From: an uncultured Lachnospiraceae bacterium
GTDB lineage: Bacteria; Bacillota; Clostridia; Lachnospirales; Lachnospiraceae
Assembly (NCBI GenBank): GCA_944381615.1
Contig: CALWLT010000014.1
Coordinates: forward strand, 1 to 60,495
DNA: 60,495 nucleotides
Direction of reading: 5' to 3'
Shown here: piece after piece, positions 36,381 through 45,445 of the stretch
Position numbering within the stretch: the stretch's first letter is position 1
How the letters are laid out: each line of letters starts with the position of its first letter
The notes under the pieces: generated by a model
What the model was told of the DNA's origin: nothing
Databases searched by the model: none
Seen by the model: the letters and a program-made list of their open reading frames with translations, nothing else
Position numbers and translations under genes: made by a program

Positions 36381-38094
36381 GGGGATCTACATCGGGCTTC
36401 TGCTTCTTCTGCTCGCCGGCCTTCTGGCGGATCAGTTCGGGTTTCTAAGACGGATGACGGAGACGGGCGTGCGCCGCGCGGGCGGGGAAGCGTTCTGGCA
36501 GCCGCAGTGGCAGTCCCTGATCGCGCAGGAGGTCAACGGGGAAGGGATCCGGTTCCTGGTGGACGGAACGGAGATTCCGTCCGGAAAGAATCCGGTGGTG
36601 CTGTCGGAGGAAGGCGAATTTCTGATCCCGGTCAGCCGGCTTGCGGAAGTGTTTTCCTGTACGGCGCTCTTTTATGATCGATCCCGTTTGGTTATGGAGC
36701 GGGGGGATATCACGGCGCAGCTCGAGGAGGGAAGCGCGATCCTGGAGGTAAACGGCGAAGCGATCCCGCTGGAGACCGGCCTTGCCTGGCGGGACGGCGC
36801 GCTCTATGTGCCGCTGGCGGCGGTGGAGCAGGCGTTTTCCTACCGGCGGGAGTGGAAGCCGGAGGAGCGCACGCTGGCGCTCACGGGCGGCGGCACGGAA
36901 AAGAAGTTTCTGCCCTATGCCTATGATTACCGGGAAAAGGGGCGCGCTCCGCAGGTCAAGAATCAGGGAAGCCTGGGGACGTGCTGGGCCTTTGCCTCGC
37001 TGATGGCGCTAGAGAGCCGGCTGCTTCCGGAGTATGATCTGGATTTTTCCGAGGACCATATGTCTCTGCAGAACAGCTTTCATCTGGATCAGAACGCCGG
37101 GGGCGAGTATACGATGTCCATGGCGTACCTGCTGGCCTGGCAGGGGCCGGTCCTGGAAAGCCAGGATCCTTACGGGGACGGGATCTCGCCGCAGGGCCTT
37201 TCGCCGGTCTGTCATGTGCAGGAGATCCGGGTGCTGCCGGGAAAGGATTACGAGGCGATCAAGCGGGCGGTCTATCTGTACGGGGGCGTGCAGAGTTCCC
37301 TTTATACCTCAATGGTAACGGGACAGAGCGATCAGCGCTATTATAATAAGGAGACGGGAGCGTACTGTTACATCGGGACGGCCCGTCCCAATCACGACGT
37401 GGTCATCATCGGCTGGGACGATACGTATCCTAAGGAAAACTTCAATCTGACGCCGGAAGGGGACGGCGCGTTTATCTGCGCCAACAGCTGGGGCGGCGAA
37501 TTCGGGGACGACGGGTATTTCTATGTATCCTATTATGACAGCAACATCGGGAGCCACAACATCCTCTACTCCCGGGTGGAGGCGGCGGACAATTACGACC
37601 AGATTTATCAGACGGATCTGTGCGGCTGGGTCGGACAGCTGGGATACGGGAAGGAAAACGCCTGGTTTGCCAATATTTACACGGCCCGCGGGCGGGAAAA
37701 ACTGGAAGCGGTGGGCTTTTACGCGACGGGGGCCAATACCTCCTACGAGGTCTATACGGTTTCGGACGCGGAGGGGAGCTCGCGCTTCGGGCGGCGGCGT
37801 CTGGCCGCTTCCGGGACGCTTGCGGACGCCGGTTATTATACCATTGATCTGAAGCGCCCGCTGCGTCTGGAGGAGGGCGAACGGTTTGCCGTGATCGTGT
37901 CGGTGCGGACGCCGGGGGCGGTGCATCCCGTGGCCATCGAGTATAACTCGCCGGATAAGGGCCTGACGGCGGATCTGAGCGACGGGGAGGGCTACATCAG
38001 CTTTCGCGGCACGGTCTGGGAGCGCGTGGAGAAGGAGCAGGACTGCAATGTGTGCCTGAAAGCCTATACGAAAAGTCTGGAGGAATCAGAGTGA
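36370..38094 (+). CDS. secreted C1-family cysteine peptidase with copper-amine-oxidase-like N-domain
   Basis: 574 aa, TTG start overlapping the previous gene by 11 bp. N-terminal membrane anchor or signal (IYIGLLLLLLAGLLADQFGF), copper-amine-oxidase N-terminal-like region (about 60-170, VVLSEEGEFLIPVSRLAEVF, ALYVPLAAVEQAF), papain-like domain: QVKNQGSLGTCWAFASLMALES with oxyanion Gln and nucleophilic Cys, PNHDVVIIGWDD with the His, and CANSWGGEFGDDGYFYVSY with the Asn. The C-terminal domain (about 420-560) resembles the lectin-like domain common in clostridial C1 peptidases. Acts outside the cell; substrates unknown. Confidence 0.87.
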   Translation: MRRRGIYIGLLLLLLAGLLADQFGFLRRMTETGVRRAGGEAFWQPQWQSLIAQEVNGEGIRFLVDGTEIPSGKNPVVLSEEGEFLIPVSRLAEVFSCTALFYDRSRLVMERGDITAQLEEGSAILEVNGEAIPLETGLAWRDGALYVPLAAVEQAFSYRREWKPEERTLALTGGGTEKKFLPYAYDYREKGRAPQVKNQGSLGTCWAFASLMALESRLLPEYDLDFSEDHMSLQNSFHLDQNAGGEYTMSMAYLLAWQGPVLESQDPYGDGISPQGLSPVCHVQEIRVLPGKDYEAIKRAVYLYGGVQSSLYTSMVTGQSDQRYYNKETGAYCYIGTARPNHDVVIIGWDDTYPKENFNLTPEGDGAFICANSWGGEFGDDGYFYVSYYDSNIGSHNILYSRVEAADNYDQIYQTDLCGWVGQLGYGKENAWFANIYTARGREKLEAVGFYATGANTSYEVYTVSDAEGSSRFGRRRLAASGTLADAGYYTIDLKRPLRLEEGERFAVIVSVRTPGAVHPVAIEYNSPDKGLTADLSDGEGYISFRGTVWERVEKEQDCNVCLKAYTKSLEESE

Positions 38095-38696
38095 AAGAGC
38101 GGATTATTTTTGCGACGGGAAACGAGGGAAAGCTGCGGGAGATCCGGCTGATCCTGGCGGATCTGGGACGGAAGATCGTCACGATGCGCCAGGCCGGTTT
38201 TGACGGGGAGATTGAGGAGACCGGCACGACGTTTGCGGAAAACGCGACCATCAAGGCGCGGACCGTCTGGGAAAAGACGGGCGGGATCGTCATGGCGGAT
38301 GATTCGGGGCTGGTCATCGACTATCTGAACGGAGAGCCGGGCGTGTATTCCGCCCGCTATCTGGAGGAGGAACCCTATGAGGTAAAGAACCGCGTCCTGA
38401 TCGACCGGATGAAGGGCGCGGTGGGTAAGGAGCGCAGCGCCCGCTTTGTCTGCCATATCACGACGGTGCTCCCGGACGGGAGCGAGCTGCACGCGGATGC
38501 GGCGATGGAGGGGCGGATCGCCGAAAAGCCGGCCGGGGACGGCGGGTTCGGCTACGATCCGATCCTGTATCTGCCGGAGTACGGGATGACCTCTGCCGAG
38601 ATCAGCATGGAGGAGAAAAACCGGATCAGCCATCGCGGAAAAGCGCTTGAGCAGATGAAGGAGAAACTGAGCCGGGCACTGGAGGGGGAGCAATGA
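38091..38696 (+). CDS. rdgB: XTP/dITP diphosphatase (non-canonical purine NTP pyrophosphatase)
   Basis: 201 aa. It hydrolyses dITP and XTP to keep deaminated bases out of DNA. IIFATGNEGKLREIRLIL, GTTFAENATIKA, VMADDSGLVIDYLNGEPGVYSARY, GGFGYDPILYLPEYGMTSAE and ISHRGKAL are all RdgB/HAM1 motifs. GTG start overlaps the preceding stop, and the next gene overlaps by 4 bp. Confidence 0.94.
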   Translation: MKERIIFATGNEGKLREIRLILADLGRKIVTMRQAGFDGEIEETGTTFAENATIKARTVWEKTGGIVMADDSGLVIDYLNGEPGVYSARYLEEEPYEVKNRVLIDRMKGAVGKERSARFVCHITTVLPDGSELHADAAMEGRIAEKPAGDGGFGYDPILYLPEYGMTSAEISMEEKNRISHRGKALEQMKEKLSRALEGEQ

Positions 38697-39202
38697 AGAT
38701 ACTGATTGTGAGCGATACGCATCGCAGAGACGGGAACCTGCAGGATGTCATCGAGCGGACGGCGCCGTTTGACATGCTGATTCATCTGGGAGACGCGGAG
38801 GGAAGCGAGGATCGCATCACGGCCTGGTGCCGGGAGCAGAACCCGGACTGCGTCGTCCATATGGTGCGGGGAAACAACGATTTCTTTTCGCTCCTGGACC
38901 GGGACAAGGAAATTTTTATCGGGCCGTACCGCGCGTTCCTGACGCACGGCCATTTCTACAGTGTGTCGGTGGGGCCGGAACGGCTGATCGACGAGGCGAA
39001 GGATCGGAAAGCGCAGATTGCCATGTACGGGCACACGCACAAGCCCTTCCTGGATATCCGAAAGGATATTACCGTGTTAAATCCCGGAAGCCTCTCCTTT
39101 CCGCGGCAGGACGGGCGCAGGCCGAGCTATATGCTGATGGAGATTGACGCGCAGAAAGAGGCGCACTATACGATCTGCTATTACCAGCCGCCGCGGCCGT
39201 AA
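38693..39202 (+). CDS. YfcE/MJ0936-family metallophosphoesterase
   Basis: 169 aa. Calcineurin-like metal ligands in order: SDTHRRDG, HLGDAEG, VRGNNDFF, LTHGHFYSV and YGHTHKP. Families of this type hydrolyse phosphodiesters; the physiological substrate is unknown. Last gene of the operon that starts at 35196, with rdgB directly before it (a common pair in Firmicutes). Confidence 0.9.
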   Translation: MKILIVSDTHRRDGNLQDVIERTAPFDMLIHLGDAEGSEDRITAWCREQNPDCVVHMVRGNNDFFSLLDRDKEIFIGPYRAFLTHGHFYSVSVGPERLIDEAKDRKAQIAMYGHTHKPFLDIRKDITVLNPGSLSFPRQDGRRPSYMLMEIDAQKEAHYTICYYQPPRP

Positions 39203-39263
39203 GGCGGGCAGCGAAGATTGTGCGGAGTTTTTGCGGAAGTTTTTGAAAAAGAGAAAATTCTTC

Positions 39264-39292
39264 TTGACAGTCCCCCTCATTTGGGATATACT
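39264..39292 (+). promoter_or_regulatory. promoter of the tRNA operon
   Basis: TTGACA (39264-39269), 17 bp, TATACT (39287-39292), about 100 bp upstream of the first tRNA. Confidence 0.83.
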
Positions 39293-39389
39293 ACTTTTGC
39301 TGCCGATAAAGCAGTGCGCAGTTGGCGGATTGCCGAAGGCGGGACAGGTTAATATGCCAGATCGTTTGGCCGGTATGCAAAGTGAATAT

Positions 39390-39463
<74 letters not shown>

Positions 39464-39488
39464 TCGAATCTGCGATGCAGATTCTCAT

Positions 39489-39563
39489 GGTGGATATAGC
39501 GCAGCTGGTTAGCGCGCCAGATTGTGGCTCTGGAGGCCTAGGGTTCGAATCCCTATATCCACC
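39489..39563 (+). tRNA. tRNA-His (anticodon GTG)
   Basis: Acceptor gtggata / tatccac with discriminator C at 39563 pairing with an encoded G(-1) at 39489, the histidine identity element. Anticodon loop ttgtggc; T-arm gggttcgaatccc. CCA not encoded. Confidence 0.95.
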
Positions 39564-39588
39564 TTCCTTTTTTAAGGAATTTTGCTGA

Positions 39589-39660
39589 TGGGCCATCGCC
39601 AAGCGGTAAGGCACAGGACTTTGACTCCTGCACTCGTTGGTTCGAATCCAACTGGCCCAG
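39589..39660 (+). tRNA. tRNA-Gln (anticodon TTG)
   Basis: 72 nt. Acceptor tgggcca / tggccca with the weak first pair typical of tRNA-Gln; anticodon loop ctttgac; T-arm ttggttcgaatccaa. Its cognate synthetase gene glnS lies 4 kb downstream. Confidence 0.95.
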
Positions 39661-39668
39661 TTGAATAG

Positions 39669-39741
39669 GGGGTATTAGCTCAGGTGGTAGAGCACTTGAC
39701 TTTTAATCAAGTTGTCCGGGGTTCGAATCCCCGATGCCTCA
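39669..39741 (+). tRNA. tRNA-Lys (anticodon TTT)
   Basis: 73 nt. Acceptor ggggtat / atgcctc (two G-U pairs); anticodon loop cttttaa; T-arm ggggttcgaatcccc; discriminator A. Confidence 0.94.
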
Positions 39742-39752
39742 GGAGATGGAAG

Positions 39753-39793
39753 CTGTTCTTCGCGGATGGGAATCTGCGGAGGGCAGTTTTTTT
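39753..39793 (+). terminator. terminator of the tRNA operon
   Basis: A 14-pair stem from 39753-39766 to 39773-39786, including G-U pairs, followed by seven T. Confidence 0.85.
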
Positions 39794-39865
39794 ATGTGTG
39801 CCCGAGGGAAATACCGGAGCGGGAAACCGGTAAGCGTGTAGGAGCGGGAAACCGGTAAGCGGTTC

Positions 39866-39894
39866 TTGACAGGCCCGGAAAAACATGGTATAGT
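39866..39894 (+). promoter_or_regulatory. promoter of the DUF3793-flavodoxin operon
   Basis: TTGACA (39866-39871), 17 bp, TATAGT (39889-39894). The start point should fall within or next to the first operator (39902-39919). Upstream, gagcgggaaaccggtaagcg occurs twice (near 39817 and 39842). Confidence 0.82.
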
Positions 39895-39901
39895 ATCCAT
39901 A

Positions 39902-39919
39902 AGTTAGCTTAGACTAACT
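39902..39919. promoter_or_regulatory. DtxR/IdeR-like metal-box operator 1
   Basis: AGTTAGCTTAGACTAACT: inverted hexamers agttag / ctaact around a 6-bp centre, overlapping the transcription start. This is the form expected for iron-dependent repressors of the DtxR family in Clostridia. Confidence 0.7.
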
Positions 39920-39959
39920 ATAAAATGGTCAGGGAGGCGGCCTTTCTTTTTTGCACATA

Positions 39960-39977
39960 AGTTAGCATAGACTAACT
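39960..39977. promoter_or_regulatory. DtxR/IdeR-like metal-box operator 2
   Basis: AGTTAGCATAGACTAACT, one base different from operator 1 and 58 bp downstream of it in the leader. A second bound dimer there would act as a roadblock or allow cooperative looping. Confidence 0.7.
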
Positions 39978-40052
39978 TTTGCGCAAAAAGCAGACTGCCG
40001 CCAGGGCCGGAGAGAAAACGGTAAAATCCAGGCTGAAAATGGGAGGACAGGA

Positions 40053-40625
40053 ATGACGGACCGGAAATTCGAGGAGCTGCTGATTGAGATCTGTGCGCCG
40101 ACGCTCTGCGGGCTGAAACCGGCGAATCTTTTTCGGATTTGCCCGCCGGATGCGGCGGATCTGCGGCGGGAGACTGCGGCGCTGGACCGGCAGCTGAAAC
40201 CGCTGGGGCTGGCGCTGCGGATCCTGAAGGAATGCCCGAAAACAGGGGCGTTTCTGATTTACGTATACCGGGAACGGTGGCTGACCCGGATTCTGGGAAC
40301 GGATCCGGTGCGGGCGTTTTTAAAATATGCCGGGTATGATTGGCAGGGAGGGACGGAGCCGCTTCTTCTGCAGCTGTCGGCGCGCCTTTGCCTGGAACGG
40401 GATTTTCCGCATGAGATCGGCGTTTTTCTGGGATATCCGCTTGAGGATGTGCTGGGATTTATCCGCAACCGGGGCGCAAACTACACGTGCTGCGGGTACT
40501 GGAAGGCCTACGGCGATCCGGTAAGAGCGCAGCGGCGCTTTGCTTCCTACCGCATCTGCACGGAGGTCTGTCTGGAAAAATACAGACAGGGAACGCCGGT
40601 CATCCGGCTGGTTGCAGCCGCCTGA
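40053..40625 (+). CDS. DUF3793 family protein
   Basis: 190 aa, soluble, Cys-rich (conserved-looking CAPTLCGLKPANLF at 14-27, HEIGVFLGYPLEDVLGFI at about 120-137, NYTCCGYWKAYGD). DUF3793 proteins usually sit next to feoAB or flavodoxin genes in anaerobic Firmicutes; function unknown. Two iron-box-like operators lie directly upstream and a flavodoxin follows 43 bp downstream, so a role in iron limitation is inferred. Ribosome site gggagg. Confidence 0.83.
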   Translation: MTDRKFEELLIEICAPTLCGLKPANLFRICPPDAADLRRETAALDRQLKPLGLALRILKECPKTGAFLIYVYRERWLTRILGTDPVRAFLKYAGYDWQGGTEPLLLQLSARLCLERDFPHEIGVFLGYPLEDVLGFIRNRGANYTCCGYWKAYGDPVRAQRRFASYRICTEVCLEKYRQGTPVIRLVAAA

Positions 40626-40668
40626 TGATTCGGGACATAATTCTATAACAGGAAAGGAGAAAACGGAA

Positions 40669-41097
40669 ATGAGCAAAGTGGCAGTGGTGTACTGGAGCGG
40701 AACCGGCAATACGGAGGCAATGGCCGCCTATGTGGCAGAGGGGATCCGCGGTGCAGGAGCGGAGGCGGATCTGTATCTGGCGGCGGAATTTTCGGCGGCG
40801 AAGGCCGGCGAATATGAGCGGATTGCGTTCGGATGCCCGTCAATGGGCGCGGAGCAGCTGGAGGAAGGCGAATTTCAGCCGATGTTTGACGAGGTAAGCC
40901 CGGTGCTGAAGGGGAAAACGATCGTGCTGTTCGGTTCTTACGGCTGGGGGGACGGCGAGTGGATGCGCACCTGGGAGAGCGATTGTATGACGCTTGGCTG
41001 CAAAATGGCGGCGGATCCGGTCATTGCCAACAATGCGCCGGATGAGGAGGCGGCCGGGGCGTGCCGGGCGCTGGGAGCGGCGCTGGCGGGGGCCTGA
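40669..41097 (+). CDS. flavodoxin
   Basis: 142 aa. FMN phosphate-binding loop VVYWSGTGNTEAMA (residues 6-19) and the second loop FGSYGWGDGEWM define a short-chain flavodoxin. It carries electrons in place of ferredoxin when iron is scarce, which fits the operators in front of the operon. Ribosome site aaaggag. After the stop, repeated aacgtccg motifs and an eight- or nine-T run (about 41155-41203) may act as a weak terminator. Confidence 0.93.
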   Translation: MSKVAVVYWSGTGNTEAMAAYVAEGIRGAGAEADLYLAAEFSAAKAGEYERIAFGCPSMGAEQLEEGEFQPMFDEVSPVLKGKTIVLFGSYGWGDGEWMRTWESDCMTLGCKMAADPVIANNAPDEEAAGACRALGAALAGA

Positions 41098-41259
41098 GCC
41101 GGGACGGGAGTCTGAAGCCGGTGTTCGGCCCCAAAACCGGCGCGAACAGGTCAAACGTCCGTGGTTAAACGTCCGCGTGCTAACGTCCGCGCAGTTTTTT
41201 TTTCTTGAATCTTCCGGAATTCGATGGTAGACTGGAAAAGCCGGGAGGTTGGACAGAAA

Positions 41260-41970
41260 ATGCAGAAGGACAAGATGAGAAGAAGAGCGCTGGCCGCGGC
41301 GTTTCCCTATACGATCCCGATCTTTGCGGGATTCTGGTTTCTGGGGCTGGCGTATGGAATTTACATGAACGTGTCGGGCTTCAGTTTCGTTTACCCCATG
41401 CTGATGAGCCTGACCATATTTGGCGGTTCCCTGGAATTTGTGGCGGTCACGATGCTGCTGGGGGCGTACGCTCCGCTGCAGACCTTCATCATGACGCTGA
41501 TGATCCAGGCCCGCCATCTTTTTTACGGGATCTCCATGCTGGAGCGGTATAAGGGGACGGGCTGGAAGAAGCCGTACCTGATCTTCGGCATGTGCGACGA
41601 ATCGTTTTCCATCAATTATTCAGCCGAGATTCCTCCGGGGGTGGACCGGGGCTGGTTTATGTTTTTTGTCACGCTGCTGAACCATTTTTACTGGTTTTCC
41701 GGCGCGACCATCGGGGGGATTGTGGGCTCGCTCCTCTCGTTTGACACGGAAGGGCTCGATTTCGTGATGACGGCCATGTTTGTCGTGATTTTTCTGGAGC
41801 AATGGCTGAAAGAAAAGCGCCATGAGACGGCGCTGATCGGGGTGGCGGCCTCGGCGGCCTGCCTGTATCTGTTCGGGGCGGATTCCTTTATGATTCCGAC
41901 GATGCTCTGCATCCTGTGCCTGCTGACGGTCTTTCGCCGGCCGCTGGAACGAAAGGGGGGACTGGAATGA
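41260..41970 (+). CDS. azlC: branched-chain amino acid exporter, large subunit AzlC
   Basis: 236 aa from the ATG at 41260 (gggagg upstream, spacing long; 41275 is an alternative). About seven hydrophobic segments; family motifs [48 protein letters not shown] and CDESFSI. It exports branched-chain amino acids or analogues together with AzlD, whose gene overlaps by 4 bp. Confidence 0.9.
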   Translation: MQKDKMRRRALAAAFPYTIPIFAGFWFLGLAYGIYMNVSGFSFVYPMLMSLTIFGGSLEFVAVTMLLGAYAPLQTFIMTLMIQARHLFYGISMLERYKGTGWKKPYLIFGMCDESFSINYSAEIPPGVDRGWFMFFVTLLNHFYWFSGATIGGIVGSLLSFDTEGLDFVMTAMFVVIFLEQWLKEKRHETALIGVAASAACLYLFGADSFMIPTMLCILCLLTVFRRPLERKGGLE

Positions 41971-42293
41971 CGCTCTCGCAGCAGATCATTACGATTGCGC
42001 TCTGCGTGCTGGGAACGATGCTGACCCGGTTCCTTCCGTTCCTGATTTTCTCCGGGAAACGGCCCACGCCGGCCTTTGTGCGCTATCTGGGGAAGGCGCT
42101 GCCGGCGGCGATCTTCGGGATGCTGGTCGTCTACTGCCTGCGAAACGTGGAATGGACGCCGTTTCCGGGCGGGATCCCGGAAGCCGTCTCCATCGCGGTT
42201 ACGGTGCTTCTCCATCTCTGGAGACGGCAGATGCTCCTTTCCATCGCGGGAGGGACCGCCTGTTACATGCTTCTGGTGCAGGCGGTTTTCTGA
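41967..42293 (+). CDS. azlD: branched-chain amino acid exporter, small subunit AzlD
   Basis: 108 aa, four hydrophobic segments, with the AzlD motif [40 protein letters not shown] overlap with azlC. The end is 7 bp from the convergent ldh gene's stop. Confidence 0.9.
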   Translation: MTLSQQIITIALCVLGTMLTRFLPFLIFSGKRPTPAFVRYLGKALPAAIFGMLVVYCLRNVEWTPFPGGIPEAVSIAVTVLLHLWRRQMLLSIAGGTACYMLLVQAVF

Positions 42294-42300
42294 CGGCGGG

Positions 42301-43251
42301 TTAAAGCTCCAGCTCGTCGTAGCAGCGCTTTAAGGTCTGGCAGGACTGATCGAATTGCTCTTTTTCCGCTTCTTCCAGGGTAAGCGGCAGAATGCGCTGG
42401 ATCCCGTTCTGGTTGATGATGCAGGGGACGCCGGCAAAGACGCCGGACTGGCCGTATTCTCCGCGGAGCATGGCTGAGACGGTCAGGATGCTGTGCTCGT
42501 CGCCCAGGATTGCCTTGGTAATACGGGTCAGGGCCATGCCGATGCCGTAATAGGTCGCGTTTTTGGCCTCGATGATTTTGTAGGCGGCGGTGCGGACCTC
42601 CTCGGAGATCTGTTCCAGACCGGCGAGAGAGCAGGTCCCGTTGGACTCCTCGCAGATTTCACGCACGGATTTGGTGGCGACCATGGCCTGGCTCCAGGGG
42701 ACAAATTCGGTGTCGCCGTGTTCGCCCATGACGTAGGCGTGCACGTTGCGCGGATCCACCTTCAGGTAATCGCCCAGCAGATAGCGCAGGCGTGCGGTGT
42801 CAAGAGCGGTTCCCGTGCCCAGGACGCGGCGCGGGTTGAAGCCGGACAGCGTACAGGTAATGCGCGTCATGATGTCCACGGGATTGGTGGCGACCAGGAA
42901 GATCCCGTTGAAGCCGGAGGCGGTAACCGGCTCGATGATGGACTGAAAGACCTGGGCGTTGCGTTTCAGGAGATTTAACCGGCTTTCGCCGGGTTTTTGC
43001 GCCACGCCGGCGCAGATGGCGACGATGTCGGCGTCGGTGCAGTCCTGGTAGCTTCCGGCGTAGATCTTCATGTGCGAGGCGGAGAAGGCAAGGCCGTGAT
43101 TCAGATCCATGGCTTCGCCGACGGCCCGCGCGCGGTTGGCGTCAATCAGGACCAGCTCGTCGCAGACGCTCTGGTTTAAAAGGGCATAGGCATAGCTCAT
43201 TCCCACCATGCCGGTGCCGATCAGGATAATTTTCCGGTTGTCACGTCTCAT
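42301..43251 (-). CDS. ldh: L-lactate dehydrogenase
   Basis: 316 aa. NAD-binding ILIGTGMVGMSYAYALL, substrate loop AGVAQKPGESRLNLL with Gln (lactate rather than malate specificity), VATNPVDIMTR, GTALDTARLRYLLGDYL and the catalytic His in VMGEHGDTEF. It interconverts pyruvate and L-lactate. Promoter region on the minus strand shows a good -10 (complement of 43295-43300) but a poor -35. Unrelated in family to the D-2-hydroxyacid dehydrogenases that make hydroxyglutarate. Confidence 0.93.
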   Translation of the reverse strand: MRRDNRKIILIGTGMVGMSYAYALLNQSVCDELVLIDANRARAVGEAMDLNHGLAFSASHMKIYAGSYQDCTDADIVAICAGVAQKPGESRLNLLKRNAQVFQSIIEPVTASGFNGIFLVATNPVDIMTRITCTLSGFNPRRVLGTGTALDTARLRYLLGDYLKVDPRNVHAYVMGEHGDTEFVPWSQAMVATKSVREICEESNGTCSLAGLEQISEEVRTAAYKIIEAKNATYYGIGMALTRITKAILGDEHSILTVSAMLRGEYGQSGVFAGVPCIINQNGIQRILPLTLEEAEKEQFDQSCQTLKRCYDELEL

Positions 43252-43395
43252 GGGATATTCCTCCTCTGTCAGAAATGGTACAGGCTACGCCCTTATTATA
43301 CAGGAAACGGGGCGAAAGATACATCGATTTTTTTCTTTTCCATTTTCCGAAAGTGTGCTATGATAGAACAAGTTTAGAGACGGAGGGAATGTGTG

Positions 43396-45096
43396 ATGGA
43401 GGAGATCAGGAAGGAAACGCCGGAGCAGGGAAACCGGGGCGAAGCCGTTTCCAAGAATTTTATTGAGCGTGAGATTGATAAGGATCTGGCGGAGGGCGTC
43501 TACGATCACGTCCAGACCCGTTTCCCGCCGGAGCCCAACGGCTATCTGCATATCGGACATGCCAAGTCGATTCTTCTGAATTACGGGCTGGCCCGGGAGT
43601 ACGGAGGGAAATTTAACCTCCGCTTTGACGATACGAACCCGACCAAGGAGCGAACGGAGTTTGTGGAGTCGATCATTGAAGATGTGAAATGGCTGGGAGC
43701 GGATTACGAGAACCGGCTGTTCTTTGCGTCGGATTATTTCCAGACGATGTACGAGTGCGCCGTTCTTCTTATTAAAAAGGGCAAGGCGTACGTCTGCGAT
43801 CTGAGCGCGGAGGAGATCCGGGCCTACCGCGGCGATTTTAATACGCCGGGAAAGGAAAGCCCGTGGCGCGGCCGCAGCGTGGAGGAGAATCTCCGCCTGT
43901 TTGAGGAGATGAAGGAAGGAAAATACCGGGACGGCGAGAAGGTGCTGCGGGCGAAGATCGACATGGCCTCCCCCAACATCAACATGCGGGATCCGGTCAT
44001 CTACCGGGTGGCCCATATGCATCACCACAATACGGGGGATTCCTGGTGCATTTATCCGATGTATGATTTTGCGCATCCGATCGAGGACGCCATCGAGCAT
44101 ATCACGCACTCGATCTGCACGCTGGAGTTTGAGGATCACCGGCCGCTCTATGAGTGGGTGGTGCGCGAGTGCGAATTCCCCAATCCGCCGCGCCAGATTG
44201 AATTTGCCAAGATGTATCTGACGAACGTGGTAACGGGAAAGCGGTATATCAAGAAGCTGGTGGAGGACGGCGTCGTGGACGGCTGGGACGATCCGCGCCT
44301 GGTCACGATCGCCGCGCTGCGCCGCAGGGGCTATACGCCGGAGTCGATCCGCCGCTTCGTGGAGCTGGCCGGCGTCTCCAAGGCGGACAGCTCGGTGGAC
44401 AGCGCCATGCTGGAATACTGCTTAAGAGAGGATCTGAAGCTGAAGAAAGCGAGAGTCATGGCGATTCTGGATCCGGTCAAACTGATCATTGACAATTATC
44501 CGGAAGGGCAGATGGAGGAGCTGGAAGCGCCGAACAATATGGAGAATGAGGCGCTGGGCACGCGCCGCCTGCCGTTCGGGCGGGAGCTCTACATCGAGCG
44601 AGAGGATTTCATGGAGGAACCGCCGAAGAAATATTTCCGTCTCTTCCCCGGCAATGAGGTGCGGCTGATGAACGCATACTTTGTGACCTGCACCGGCTGT
44701 GAGAAGGACGCGGACGGCCGCGTGACGGCGGTTCACTGCACTTACGATCCGCAGACGAAGAGCGGTTCCGGTTTCACGGGCAGAAAGGTAAAGGGCACGA
44801 TCCACTGGGTGGCGGCCGCCACGGCCCTGAAGGCGGAATGCCGCCTCTATGAGAACCTGGTGGACGAGGAAAAAGGAAAGCTTTCCGCCGACGGAACGTT
44901 AAATTTAAACCCCAACTCCCTGACTGTGTTAAAGGAGTGCTATCTGGAACCGGGGCTGAAGGAGGCGAAGCCGTTCGACAGCTTCCAGTTCGTGAGAAAC
45001 GGCTATTTCTGCGTGGACTGCAAGGACAGCGAGCCGGGGCGGCCGGTCTTTAACCGCATCGTCTCCTTAAAGAGCTCGTTCCGCCTTCCCGGGTAA
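43396..45096 (+). CDS. glnS: glutaminyl-tRNA synthetase
   Basis: 566 aa, class I. HIGH motif in [34 protein letters not shown]-equivalent region [12 protein letters not shown]; anticodon-binding beta barrels at the C-terminus ([40 protein letters not shown]). It charges tRNA-Gln directly; most Firmicutes instead use GatCAB, so this copy likely descends from a transferred gene, as in many Lachnospiraceae. ATG at 43396 chosen over the adjacent GTG for better spacing from ggagg. Confidence 0.95.
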   Translation: MEEIRKETPEQGNRGEAVSKNFIEREIDKDLAEGVYDHVQTRFPPEPNGYLHIGHAKSILLNYGLAREYGGKFNLRFDDTNPTKERTEFVESIIEDVKWLGADYENRLFFASDYFQTMYECAVLLIKKGKAYVCDLSAEEIRAYRGDFNTPGKESPWRGRSVEENLRLFEEMKEGKYRDGEKVLRAKIDMASPNINMRDPVIYRVAHMHHHNTGDSWCIYPMYDFAHPIEDAIEHITHSICTLEFEDHRPLYEWVVRECEFPNPPRQIEFAKMYLTNVVTGKRYIKKLVEDGVVDGWDDPRLVTIAALRRRGYTPESIRRFVELAGVSKADSSVDSAMLEYCLREDLKLKKARVMAILDPVKLIIDNYPEGQMEELEAPNNMENEALGTRRLPFGRELYIEREDFMEEPPKKYFRLFPGNEVRLMNAYFVTCTGCEKDADGRVTAVHCTYDPQTKSGSGFTGRKVKGTIHWVAAATALKAECRLYENLVDEEKGKLSADGTLNLNPNSLTVLKECYLEPGLKEAKPFDSFQFVRNGYFCVDCKDSEPGRPVFNRIVSLKSSFRLPG

Positions 45097-45410
45097 AGGC
45101 GCGGGCGGCCGGTTTTCCGGGCGTCCTGCTGCCGCAGGACGCCCCGGCCGGGCTTAAAATCTGTCTTCCGGAGAAGGGACGGGAAATGTGCCGAAATTTA
45201 CCGGAAAACGGGAGATGTTAAGAAAACAGAAAAAAATGATGCAGCTTTTGTAATACCTACACGAAACGACAAAAGTTTATCGGTCTTTTTATACAATAAT
45301 GCAAAAGCGGCTACAACTTGCCAGCGGAAATATGGCAATATGTAATAAAAAAACGGCTGTTCCGGCGAACGGAACGGCCTTTTTTTGTGCATATTTTATG
45401 AAAGGCCCGG
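45097..45410 (+). terminator. post-glnS intergenic region with terminator
   Basis: It holds a hairpin without U-tract (gggcgtcctgc / gcaggacgcccc, 45119-45144), an AT-rich stretch with a small hairpin ttgcca/tggcaa near 45318-45340, and a full terminator (ggctgttccg 45355-45364 / cggaacggcc 45370-45379, then seven T). No credible ORF. A short transcript ending at this terminator is possible, but no good promoter was found. Confidence 0.65.
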
Positions 45411-45439
45411 TTGACTTTTCCAGGCGGTACTGATATAAT
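45411..45439 (+). promoter_or_regulatory. promoter of the glutaconyl-CoA decarboxylase / hydroxyglutarate cluster
   Basis: TTGACT (45411-45416), 17 bp, TATAAT (45434-45439). It is the only strong promoter found upstream of ten consecutive pathway genes. Confidence 0.83.
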
Positions 45440-45445
45440 TTAGCC

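Noticed and set aside
42301..43251. ldh as the missing 2-hydroxyglutarate dehydrogenase of the nearby pathway
   Set aside because: It has the L-lactate dehydrogenase motifs (Gln in the substrate loop, GEHGD). The known (R)-2-hydroxyglutarate dehydrogenases belong to the D-2-hydroxyacid family.
44220..44280. Loss of the KMSKS motif in GlnRS (VTGKR)
   Set aside because: As far as I know this variant is normal for clostridial GlnRS, and the rest of the enzyme is intact.
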